Assembly: GCA_944388795.1 (NCBI GenBank)
Contig: CALXKD010000014.1
Coordinates: 1-40,087, forward strand
Source of the DNA: an uncultured Clostridia bacterium
GTDB lineage: Bacteria > Bacillota > Clostridia > TANB77 > CAG-508
Length of the DNA stretch: 40,087 nucleotides
Reading direction: 5' to 3'
The notes below the pieces were generated by a model. The model saw only the letters and a list, made by a program, of their open reading frames with translations, did no database searches and was not told the DNA's origin. This document shows positions 7,345 through 14,536 of this stretch, piece by piece; positions within the stretch are counted from its first letter, which is position 1, and each line of letters opens with the position of its first letter. The position numbers were made by a program, and so were the translations under genes.

Positions 7345-8532
7345 TTAAACTACTTTTCCGTAGTTTCCTCCTCCACCAGATTGTACTTTACATTCTCCAT
7401 TTCTTGCTCTTTCAATTGTATCTGCAATTTTTTCTCCCACAACTGCCTCTATATCATCTTTTGATAGTTTATGAAGAATATTCATTTCTGTATCAAAAGT
7501 ATCTAATAATTTGGTAATGGTTTTTCCCCCTACACCTGGAATAAAGCCTAAAGGAATTTGATATACATATGGTGGTCTATTTTCAGGACTTTTAGATTCT
7601 TGTTTATCACGAATTAATTCAATTCTATCAAAAACACCAAAAGTTACATTTTTTCCACCACAATATGGACAAACTTCTACTGGTTCTTTCGTTTCTATTG
7701 CTTTTTCACAATCATCACAATAGGTTCTATGATATTTTCCAAGTTTAGGATCTAATCCATAATTAGCAATTACTTTTCTTCCATCTTCATTTTTTAACGC
7801 TTTTACAATTTCTTTGAATGAAATATCCTCTACTTGCATTTTATTGTATTCTCTTGCAATCTTAGGTAAAGAATGGGCATCTGAATTGGTAACAAAGGTT
7901 TTATTTTCTAATTCAGAAATCATATCTGCTAAATAGGTATCTGAGCTTAACCCTAATTCTACTGCAAATATCTTATCATATTTTTCTTTAAATATATATT
8001 GTAATCTGTCTGTACAATTTCCATAATAACTTTTATGTGGTGTAAAAATATGAGCAGGTATCAAAATCCCATGATATCTTTCTACCATATCTATTAAATC
8101 ATATCCAGATAAATCAGATCTTTGTGTACTTAATGTAATATTTTTTAAATGATGACTTAGCTCATTTGAAAAGCCTTTAATATCTACTAAATGTGGAAAG
8201 AAACAAATATTATGTGCTGCACCCTTTTTTCCATTTCTGCCTTCTTCTGAGGTTTCTACTTCACTTCCTAAAAGGATACAAACTTTATCTTTATAGATAA
8301 TACCTCCATCTTTTAATTCATACGCATCTCCTGTTTTTAAAAAATTCTCTATATCCTCTATCACATATGGTGATGCACAATCAATAATACCTACTACATT
8401 AATACCTTTTCTATCTGCACATTCTTTTGCAATGTTTGCAAAATTTAAAGATCTAGCAGCCGTTATCTTAATTGGTTTTCCATTTTCACTTCTTCCTATG
8501 TGTACATGTAAATCTGCAAATATTTCGTACAT
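7345..8532 (-). CDS. EndoQ-family PHP-domain endonuclease
   Basis: The 395-aa protein has the PHP phosphoesterase start (FADLHVHIGRS), further metal-site regions (GSEVETSE, PAHIFTPHKSYYG, TNSDAHS), a four-cysteine zinc ribbon (CDDCEKA...CPYCGGK, about residues 270-300) and a helix-hairpin-helix-type motif (IPGVGGKTITKLL, about 335-350). This order matches endonuclease Q, which nicks DNA 5' of deaminated bases such as uracil and hypoxanthine. EndoQ was characterised in Thermococcales and is found in some bacteria. The protein ends in a Gly-rich tail (SGGGGNYG). The SD is AGAGGAT. It follows the HD-like gene, separated by a terminator. Confidence 0.8.
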   Translation of the reverse strand: MYEIFADLHVHIGRSENGKPIKITAARSLNFANIAKECADRKGINVVGIIDCASPYVIEDIENFLKTGDAYELKDGGIIYKDKVCILLGSEVETSEEGRNGKKGAAHNICFFPHLVDIKGFSNELSHHLKNITLSTQRSDLSGYDLIDMVERYHGILIPAHIFTPHKSYYGNCTDRLQYIFKEKYDKIFAVELGLSSDTYLADMISELENKTFVTNSDAHSLPKIAREYNKMQVEDISFKEIVKALKNEDGRKVIANYGLDPKLGKYHRTYCDDCEKAIETKEPVEVCPYCGGKNVTFGVFDRIELIRDKQESKSPENRPPYVYQIPLGFIPGVGGKTITKLLDTFDTEMNILHKLSKDDIEAVVGEKIADTIERARNGECKVQSGGGGNYGKVV

Positions 8533-8548
8533 TTTTATATCCTCTTTT

Positions 8549-8575
8549 CTAAAAAAATTAGCGAGCTATGCTCGC
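8549..8575 (-). terminator. Terminator of the HD-like gene
   Basis: On the minus strand GCGAGC-ATA-GCTCGC is followed by TAATTTTTTT. It lies between the HD-like gene and the EndoQ-like gene, so the latter depends on readthrough or its own promoter. Confidence 0.75.
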
Positions 8576-8582
8576 CTTAAAA

Positions 8583-9386
8583 TTATTGATTTTCATTTTT
8601 TAATTTTTCACCTTGCATATTTTCTTCTGCTATATGTGCTAATATTTTTCTTGTAGTTTCTTCACTAAATAATGGTCTATTAACATCTTTAAACATTTCA
8701 TCTTTTATTTCTTTTCTATACTCTGCAACTGCTTTATCTATTTTAGGTTCATAATCATAACATACTTGTTTGATAAATGTTTTTATATCTTCTGATTCAT
8801 TATGTATTTTTACTAATCTTCTTAACGCCTTCATAGATGTTAGTTCACTCAATTCCACTTTTTCCATCATATCGACAAATTCTCCAAATGTATGTAAAAA
8901 GCGATTATATTGGTCTTTCAAATTTCTATGTTCTAATAAAACCATGGCTTCATCTGGCTTAAACCCAATTCTTTCTGGTCTGTCTAATAACATTCCTCCA
9001 AATTGATCCACTAACTCTAATACATCACTTTCTCTCTCTCTTGGATTGCTATTACTATATCGATTAATTTCTTCACATATTTTACAAAATCTTTTATCAA
9101 ATCCTAAAGTTAATAAATATTCTGCCCCTTCTTTTGCATATGAATGGATTTTTTCTATATCTTGTGCATTATCTACTTTTTTACAATTACATAATAGACA
9201 AGCTGTTAAAATCAGATTTTTATCTACATCAATTTTCATATAGTCTACAAACATTCTTGCAATTTCTGTTTTAAATACAACAGACTTATCAAAGAATATT
9301 TTTGTCTTTTTGGCTAGATAATAAGTAATTTCCATTTTAGAAGCTAAATCTTTTTCATCTAAAATGTAATTAGCAAATGTATCCAT
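8583..9386 (-). CDS. HD-domain-like protein with degenerate metal site
   Basis: The 267-aa protein has the helical layout of an HD phosphohydrolase domain over about residues 20-150: a helix near FKTEIARMFVDYM, a segment where the HD pair should be, HSYAKEGAEYLLTLGF, and VLELVDQFGGMLLDRPERIGF, which matches the region where HD-GYP-type proteins keep their last metal Asp. Where the family has LLHDIG this protein reads LLCNCKK, so the His-Asp doublet is missing. The C-terminal 100 residues are charged helices. It is probably a non-catalytic HD-fold protein; the function is unknown. The SD is strong (AAAGGAGG) and the gene has its own terminator. Confidence 0.6.
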   Translation of the reverse strand: MDTFANYILDEKDLASKMEITYYLAKKTKIFFDKSVVFKTEIARMFVDYMKIDVDKNLILTACLLCNCKKVDNAQDIEKIHSYAKEGAEYLLTLGFDKRFCKICEEINRYSNSNPRERESDVLELVDQFGGMLLDRPERIGFKPDEAMVLLEHRNLKDQYNRFLHTFGEFVDMMEKVELSELTSMKALRRLVKIHNESEDIKTFIKQVCYDYEPKIDKAVAEYRKEIKDEMFKDVNRPLFSEETTRKILAHIAEENMQGEKLKNENQ

Positions 9387-9479
9387 ATGCTTCCTCCTTT
9401 GTCAAAGTTTCATACAATTTTATTATAAATGAATTATAGATATATTTCAACATTTTTTTCAAATGTCATAGAAATGTAA

Positions 9480-9516
9480 TAAAAGCATATTGTATTTTTA
9501 CTACAACATGCTTTTT
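9480..9516 (-). terminator. Terminator of the GLUG-type prepilin gene
   Basis: AAAAGCATATTGTA and TACAACATGCTTTTT pair with one mismatch around a 7-nt loop, about 35 bases after the stop codon. Confidence 0.75.
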
Positions 9517-9551
9517 ATGATTTTCTTCTATTTTCTTTTAATCCTTTTCTT

Positions 9552-11000
9552 TTATTTTTCATAAACAAACAATGGCTTTTGATTTTCTATTGTCCATTTT
9601 TTCCAGCCAGAAGTTAATGTACTGTTATTGGTAATATATGTATTTAATGCATCAATTGTTTCACTTGTTAATTCTTCTAACATTGTGGCATTTACTGTTA
9701 CATTACTTCCAGCACTTTGTTGTACTGTATTACTTTTTAGAAAATAACAATTTTCAAATTGATAACTAGGATGATTCCACATTGCGCCTCCCATAATTCC
9801 TCCTGTTTTTTCTATTCCTGTTATATTTCCTGTACTATATACATTTATACATTTCCCATAATTTGATGAAAAAGCTACCATTCCTGCTGCATATTTTTTT
9901 CCTTTTATCTCTCCCAAATTAAAACTATTATATATTTCAAAAAGATCTGAAGCTGTTTGTGTAACTCCTAAAATTCCACTTGCCGTACTCCCATCTATTT
10001 TTGCATATTCTGTATTATAACAATTTATAATCGTTATTTTTGCTAGATGTGATGCTCCACAAATTCCTCCCACACTCGACATATCCTCTGTTCCTTCATT
10101 TGTTATACTAGCTTTATTGTAACAAGCTTTTATTGTTGCACTATTTTCAACCATTCCTACTATTCCTCCTACCTGTGTTGTGCCTGTTATATTCCCACTA
10201 ATCCCTATATTTTGTATAGTTGCATTTGTTACTGTTTCAAACAATCCTGCTCTTCCTGTTTTATGAATATATATATTCTGTATTTCATTTGATTGCCCAT
10301 CAAATGTACCTGAAAAATTCTTAATTGGTGTAAAACCACTTCCAGAAATGTTGGTTAATAAATCTCGTAATTCCTCTATGGAATTACAATTTAAAATTTT
10401 TCCATTTGTATAGGATAATCTAGATTCAAAATTTAATGTTTTTCCTAACTTTATATAAGAATTTTGATAGTTTGTATAATTTTGAGACCATTCCACTAAA
10501 TCTTCTATGCACCATATTTCATATGGTTTTCCTCCCTCTTCTGTTTCCGCTTTTCCATTTAATGCTTCGCCATCTTTTCCAACGGTAATATCTCCTGGAT
10601 ACTTATCTTCCATAATAGGAAATTCTCCCTTTACATTTCCCTCTTTATCTACTGTATAATATCGATTCGTATCAATAAATACCACTTCAAATTCTTCTCC
10701 AATATCTATTGCCTCTGTTTTTCCTTCTCCTGTTTCTTTATCTAACTCACTTTGTAATTGGCTTTCCTCAATATTTCCATATTTGTTATTTCCCATTGCT
10801 TGTATAGTTGCCTTTTCTACAATTTCTTTTTCATTGGCTATCTCTGTTTCCTCTTTTGCCTGTTCTGCATTTCCTATAATTCCATTATTCCCTGTGATAG
10901 CACTTATCGTCACTCCTGCTAAGATTAGTAGCACAATAATTGTGATAACTAATACCATTAATGTAATTCCTGTATTTTTCTTCATATCTTTTGTTTTCAT
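9552..11000 (-). CDS. Prepilin-like surface protein with GLUG-type repeats
   Basis: The 482-aa protein starts with a basic leader and Gly followed by a prepilin helix (GITLMVLVITIIVLLILAG). The canonical Glu at +5 is replaced by Val. The next 65 residues (NNGIIGNAEQAKEETEIANEKEIVEKA...MGNNKYGNIEE) are nearly the same as those of the broken gene at 120-1343. From about residue 165 the protein differs completely. It has a region (WCIEDLVEWSQN...GSGFTPIKNFSGTFDG) and then repeats of the pattern I.N.Y..G.I.G....GGI.G, typical of GLUG/filamentous-adhesin-like domains in gut bacteria. It ends in a segment (GWKKWTIENQKPLFVYE) of a kind often seen at the end of such proteins. It is probably exported and assembled or anchored through its N-terminal helix. 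The ligand is unknown. Confidence 0.8.
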   Translation of the reverse strand: MKTKDMKKNTGITLMVLVITIIVLLILAGVTISAITGNNGIIGNAEQAKEETEIANEKEIVEKATIQAMGNNKYGNIEESQLQSELDKETGEGKTEAIDIGEEFEVVFIDTNRYYTVDKEGNVKGEFPIMEDKYPGDITVGKDGEALNGKAETEEGGKPYEIWCIEDLVEWSQNYTNYQNSYIKLGKTLNFESRLSYTNGKILNCNSIEELRDLLTNISGSGFTPIKNFSGTFDGQSNEIQNIYIHKTGRAGLFETVTNATIQNIGISGNITGTTQVGGIVGMVENSATIKACYNKASITNEGTEDMSSVGGICGASHLAKITIINCYNTEYAKIDGSTASGILGVTQTASDLFEIYNSFNLGEIKGKKYAAGMVAFSSNYGKCINVYSTGNITGIEKTGGIMGGAMWNHPSYQFENCYFLKSNTVQQSAGSNVTVNATMLEELTSETIDALNTYITNNSTLTSGWKKWTIENQKPLFVYEK

Positions 11001-11030
11001 TCTTTCTTTTCTCCTTTTTTATTCTCTTCA

Positions 11031-11041
11031 AGTTAAGTACT
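11031..11041 (-). promoter_or_regulatory. 11-nt leader element complementary to the hairpin at 11195
   Basis: AGTTAAGTACT (plus strand) is the exact reverse complement of 11208-11218 inside the upstream hairpin. It parallels 1381-1391 at the first prepilin locus but with changed bases on both sides. Confidence 0.35.
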
Positions 11042-11194
11042 ACAGGAATCTATAAAATTTTCAAAACTTCATAATAGAAGCTTTACAAGGATTCTTTTAT
11101 TCTTAATCATATTAATGAGATTAGAATTTTTTTATGTAAGTATTTTTTATTTTTTGTTGACATTCATACTTTTTATTGATATCATTTTTATGAA

Positions 11195-11231
11195 AAAATT
11201 TTCTTAGAGTACTTAACTCTAAGAAAATTTT
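11195..11231 (-). other. Perfect 16-bp hairpin upstream of the second prepilin gene
   Basis: AAAATTTTCTTAGAGT and ACTCTAAGAAAATTTT pair perfectly around a 5-nt loop. It is T-rich after the stem on both strands and could terminate transcription. However, the upstream gene already has a separate terminator at 11283-11312, so this one may belong to the prepilin leader. Confidence 0.6.
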
Positions 11232-11282
11232 ATTATTTATACTATTCGTATATACTTAAATAATTTATTCTAATTAAAAATT

Positions 11283-11312
11283 GAGGGCTGAAAGGAAATC
11301 CCTTCAGCCCTC
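11283..11312 (-). terminator. Terminator of the 134-aa gene
   Basis: GAGGGCTGAA / TTCAGCCCTC with a continued GG/CC stem, followed on the minus strand by ATTTTTAA. The stop codon of the gene lies inside the right-hand arm. Confidence 0.85.
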
Positions 11313-11708
11313 TTGAGGTTTCTCAAAATGATTTAATATCTTTTGGATTTTTTCATACTCATCACTCAGCTTATTTAATTCTTCAACCGTTGTAATACGA
11401 TGCCGGAATACTGTGTTCCACAGCTTGATATTTCGCTGTGGATAATCTTCTATGGCTTTATTGTATTGCCAGAGATCTGTTTCCCACAAGAGATTTCTGA
11501 CAGATGTTTCAGAAACACCTGCATATCCTTCTCTCAAGGATTCCTTATCCAAACACAATTTATATTTCGGATGTATCCCCTCCTTTAAGAGTACAGATAA
11601 ATTCTCCTGAACTTCTATCAGTTTTTCCTGAAATTCCTTTTGGAGTTCTTCTCGGTATTCCTTTAATGCTTCTACTGCCTTCCGTTTCTTTTCTTCTCTC
11701 CTACTCAT
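11304..11708 (-). CDS. Unknown 134-aa coiled-coil protein, probably acquired
   Basis: Residues 1-45 are strongly charged helix (REEKKRKAVEALKEYREELQ), followed by a mixed region with several Trp and Tyr (LLWETDLWQYNKAIEDYPQRNIKLW) and a second helical stretch. I do not recognise the family. Its DNA is visibly richer in G and C than the neighbours, with codons such as CTG-, CAG- and CGG-type triplets that are rare elsewhere here. It has its own consensus promoter, a strong SD (GGAGG) and its own GC-rich terminator, so it stands as a self-contained unit. This suggests recent transfer, perhaps from a plasmid or conjugative element, though no such element is visible around it. Confidence 0.7.
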   Translation of the reverse strand: MSRREEKKRKAVEALKEYREELQKEFQEKLIEVQENLSVLLKEGIHPKYKLCLDKESLREGYAGVSETSVRNLLWETDLWQYNKAIEDYPQRNIKLWNTVFRHRITTVEELNKLSDEYEKIQKILNHFEKPQEG

Positions 11709-11751
11709 TTCTAACCTCCATGTTTGCTATAACATTTCTCGTTACGGTTAC

Positions 11752-11780
11752 ATTTTAGCATTTTTGTATAATTATGTCAA
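11752..11780 (-). promoter_or_regulatory. Promoter of the 134-aa gene
   Basis: On the minus strand TTGACA (11775-11780) and TAAAAT (11752-11757) are spaced by 17 bp. It is back-to-back with the tsaE promoter; the two -35 boxes are only 7 bp apart. An imperfect palindrome TAAC-N7-GTTA follows the start point. Confidence 0.75.
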
Positions 11781-11787
11781 TTTGTGT

Positions 11788-11816
11788 TTGAATTCTATTA
11801 GCATATATAGTATAAT
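11788..11816 (+). promoter_or_regulatory. Promoter of tsaE-tsaB/rimI
   Basis: TTGAAT (11788-11793), 17-bp spacer and TATAAT (11811-11816), about 30 bases ahead of the tsaE start codon. Confidence 0.75.
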
Positions 11817-11847
11817 AGTATTTGAAAATATAAATTAGAGGTATGAT

Positions 11848-12315
11848 ATGAAAACTTTAAAAATCACATCTAATAATGAAGCAGAAACATTAGCTTTCGG
11901 AAAAAAGTTAGCTAGCTTTTTAAAAAAAGGAGATACTGTTGTCTTAACAGGAGAATTAGGCTCAGGGAAAACAAAATTAACAGAAGGTATTTTAACTTAT
12001 TATGGATTAGAAAATGAAATCTCTAGTCCTACTTTTACCATTGTTAATGAATATATAAAAGATGATATAAACATTTTTCACTTTGATGTCTATCGTTTAG
12101 AAGATTCTTCCGAATTCTATGCTATTGGAGGAGAAGAATATTTTGATAATGGAATTTGTATTATCGAATGGGGAGAAATCATCCAAGATGCTCTTCCTAA
12201 AGATTATATACATATTCAATTTGAAAGAAATCATATTGATGAAAATATCAGAATTTTAAATATCATTTCTTATGGTGAAAAATATGATACATTATTAAAT
12301 AAATTGGAGGATTAA
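11848..12315 (+). CDS. tsaE: tRNA t6A biosynthesis ATPase TsaE
   Basis: The 155-aa protein is the usual length for TsaE (YjeE). The Walker A motif is GELGSGKTKLTEG (about residues 33-45), followed by SSPTFTIVNEY, HFDVYRLED and IEWGE, all characteristic. TsaE works with TsaB and TsaD to make N6-threonylcarbamoyladenosine at A37 of ANN-decoding tRNAs, in the cytoplasm. The start follows an AGAGG SD. The next gene starts 1 bp after the stop and encodes TsaB, so the two are coupled; tsaD is not in the window. Confidence 0.93.
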   Translation: MKTLKITSNNEAETLAFGKKLASFLKKGDTVVLTGELGSGKTKLTEGILTYYGLENEISSPTFTIVNEYIKDDINIFHFDVYRLEDSSEFYAIGGEEYFDNGICIIEWGEIIQDALPKDYIHIQFERNHIDENIRILNIISYGEKYDTLLNKLED

Positions 12316-12316
12316 A

Positions 12317-13435
12317 TTGAAAGTATTAAGTATTGAAACTTCTAGCAAAATATGTAGTGTAGCAATATTAGAAGATAAAAATTTAATAAAAAAAATCGAA
12401 TTGAATAATGGATTAACCCATTCAGAAACCTTAATGCCATTAATAAAACAAATATTGGAAGAAACCAATTTGACTTTATCCCAAATAGATTTATTCGTTT
12501 GTGATATTGGACCTGGTTCTTTTACTGGTATTCGAATTGGTGTTGCAACTGTTAAGGCCTTTTCAGACAGTTTACAGATTCCTTCTGTTGGTATTTCTTC
12601 TCTTGAAGGATTAGCATATTCCATAAAAAATGATGGTATCATTTGTAGTATGATTGATTGTAAAAATGATAATTGTTATTATGCTATATATCAATTAGAA
12701 AACAAGCATTATACTTTATTACAAGCTCCTAAAGCAGATAGTGTTGAAAATTGTTTAACTTTTTTGAATTATAAATATACAAATTCTGCTATCACTTTTG
12801 TAGGAGATGCTTGTGAAGTCTATAAATACAAGATTGAAACTGCTTCACCTATGTTTATTTTATCTGACAATGAAGCTCCTAATCATGTTGATGTCTATTT
12901 ATTAGGAATCGCTGGTGTCAATAAATATACACAATTAGGTGAAGATAAATATCTTCTTCCTCTTTATTTAAAAAAGCCTCAAGCGCAAAGACAATTAGAA
13001 GGAAATAATATTGTTATTGAAAATATGAAAATTTCTGATTTAGAAAATTTAGAATTACATCAATTTGATGATTTTTGGAATATAGATATTTTAAAAGAAG
13101 AATTAACAAATGAAACTTCTCAATTTTTCTGTGCAAAATATGAAAACAAAATAGTTGGATTTGCTGGAATAAAAATCATTATAGATGAGGCTGATATTAT
13201 GAATATTGCTGTAAAAAAAGATTATAGGAGACAAGGAATTGCCACTTTGTTACTAAATCATATTCTTAATATTTGCAAAGAGAAAGAAATAAATACGATT
13301 CACCTTGAAGTGAATGAAGAAAATTTTTCTGCTATTTCTTTATACCAAAAACTAGGATTTAAAGAATGTGGTAGAAGAAAACAATATTATGATAATACAT
13401 ATGATGCCATTCTTATGAAAAAAAATAGACAATAA
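12317..13435 (+). CDS. tsaB: TsaB-RimI fusion protein
   Basis: Residues 1 to about 225 are TsaB, an ASKHA-fold scaffold protein (MKVLSIETSSKICSVAI; CDIGPGSFTGIRIGVATVKAF; GISSLEGLA). Residues about 230-372 are a GNAT acetyltransferase of the RimI type (MNIAVKKDYRRQGIATLLL acetyl-CoA loop, LEVNEENFSAISLYQKLGF, YYDNTYDAILMKK). RimI acetylates the N-terminus of ribosomal protein S18 in model species. The two are usually separate adjacent genes; here one continuous frame carries both with no stop or frameshift between. The start codon is TTG, supported by GGAGG 8 nt upstream. Confidence 0.9.
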   Translation: MKVLSIETSSKICSVAILEDKNLIKKIELNNGLTHSETLMPLIKQILEETNLTLSQIDLFVCDIGPGSFTGIRIGVATVKAFSDSLQIPSVGISSLEGLAYSIKNDGIICSMIDCKNDNCYYAIYQLENKHYTLLQAPKADSVENCLTFLNYKYTNSAITFVGDACEVYKYKIETASPMFILSDNEAPNHVDVYLLGIAGVNKYTQLGEDKYLLPLYLKKPQAQRQLEGNNIVIENMKISDLENLELHQFDDFWNIDILKEELTNETSQFFCAKYENKIVGFAGIKIIIDEADIMNIAVKKDYRRQGIATLLLNHILNICKEKEINTIHLEVNEENFSAISLYQKLGFKECGRRKQYYDNTYDAILMKKNRQ

Positions 13436-13459
13436 GGATTCTCCTTTATTGTCTATTTT
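13422..13459 (+). terminator. Terminator of tsaE-tsaB/rimI (bidirectional)
   Basis: AAAATAGACAATAAGGA pairs with TCCTTTATTGTCTATTTT apart from one bulged base. It overlaps the tsaB stop codon and also lies just after the stop of the convergent gene at 13464. Confidence 0.8.
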
Positions 13460-13463
13460 CATT

Positions 13464-14438
13464 TTATCTTCCTGCAGCATTTTGTATGCTTGCCTCTCCT
13501 CTTACTTGATTATCTCTAGTATCATTTGGATCAAAATTTCTACCAGTTTTACTTTGTTGTCTTTGTATATCAGCTTGTTCTTCTGGTGATAATTCCCAAT
13601 ATTTCCTACTAGTTTTTCCTCCTGATTTTTCTACATTTTCCTCTGATTTACTAGTTTCTGTAGCTTGTGACTGCATTTTTGCTTTATACTGTTCTTGATA
13701 CATATCGATTGTTTTAACAAGACTATTGGCTTCTTTTATCATCATAGCAGCAAGTATAAACATTTCTCTGTCACGTCCTGATAAAGTTTGTACAATTACT
13801 CCTACCCCAATTTCAGCTTTAAATACCTGCTTATTTTGTTCTAAGTATTCTAATACTTCAGGACTAGTTGTTCTATGAAGTGTATCTCTTGTTGCATTTA
13901 TATCTACTATAATTTGTCTCATTTGAGATTTCATAATTCTAGCAAAAATATCTCCTCTTTCAGTTGTAATTCCAAAAGCAACTTTGCTAAATAAATCCTT
14001 CACATCTATATTGTCTTTTTCTTCTTGCTCATCTTTACCTTCATCATCCTCTTCTTGCTCTGGTTCTTCTCCCTCTTCTTCTCTTTCTTCTGTTGGTTCT
14101 TTTTCATCACGCTTATCATCCTTTGATTGTCCTTGTTTTTCCGCTTCGCTTAATGCTTTTATTTTTTCTTCTATTGCTTTCTTTAAAGTCGTTAATAATT
14201 TCATATCCTCAGCAAGTAATTCTGTAAATTCTTTGTCATCCTCAACTAATTTAGATACTTCTACATCTTCTTTCATATTTTCATCCAAATGAGCTGTTTT
14301 TAATATATTTTCTAATTCTTTTTTATCATCACAGCTCATAATTGTTTTCAATAAAGCTTTCTTTGTTAAAATATTATTCTTTACTAGTTGTTTTGATATT
14401 ACTTTTTTATATTCTGTATTATATGTTTCTACACTCAT
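13464..14438 (-). CDS. Unknown acidic helical protein
   Basis: I choose the internal ATG at 14438 (324 aa, MSVETYN...) because AGGTG lies 6 nt before it; the frame opens 9 bases earlier with GTG. Residues about 1-100 are helical. About 100-145 is an extremely Glu/Asp-rich low-complexity linker. About 150-260 is a second helical domain (VKDLFSKVAFGITTERGDIFARIMKSQMRQII...). The tail is polar with Ser, Gln and Asn (RQQSKTGRNFDPNDTRD). There is no signal peptide or membrane helix and I recognise no family. It stands alone between convergent tsaB/rimI and ylmH. A cytoplasmic structural or nucleic-acid-related role is possible but unsupported. Confidence 0.6.
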   Translation of the reverse strand: MSVETYNTEYKKVISKQLVKNNILTKKALLKTIMSCDDKKELENILKTAHLDENMKEDVEVSKLVEDDKEFTELLAEDMKLLTTLKKAIEEKIKALSEAEKQGQSKDDKRDEKEPTEEREEEGEEPEQEEDDEGKDEQEEKDNIDVKDLFSKVAFGITTERGDIFARIMKSQMRQIIVDINATRDTLHRTTSPEVLEYLEQNKQVFKAEIGVGVIVQTLSGRDREMFILAAMMIKEANSLVKTIDMYQEQYKAKMQSQATETSKSEENVEKSGGKTSRKYWELSPEEQADIQRQQSKTGRNFDPNDTRDNQVRGEASIQNAAGR

Positions 14439-14536
14439 ATAATTCACCTACTTCCATATTTTTACCACTTTTAATTATACCACATATTTCTAAAAAAGTC
14501 TAATTTTTCTATATTCATAAATTATATTACTATTTT

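Larger units (their letters stand above)
11001..11303. other. Leader region upstream of the second prepilin gene
   Basis: No gene is seen here. The stretch holds the SD of the prepilin gene (AAAAAGGAG), the element AGTTAAGTACT at 11031-11041, AT-rich sequence without a clear promoter, the perfect hairpin at 11195-11231, and the terminator of the next gene. Confidence 0.6.
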
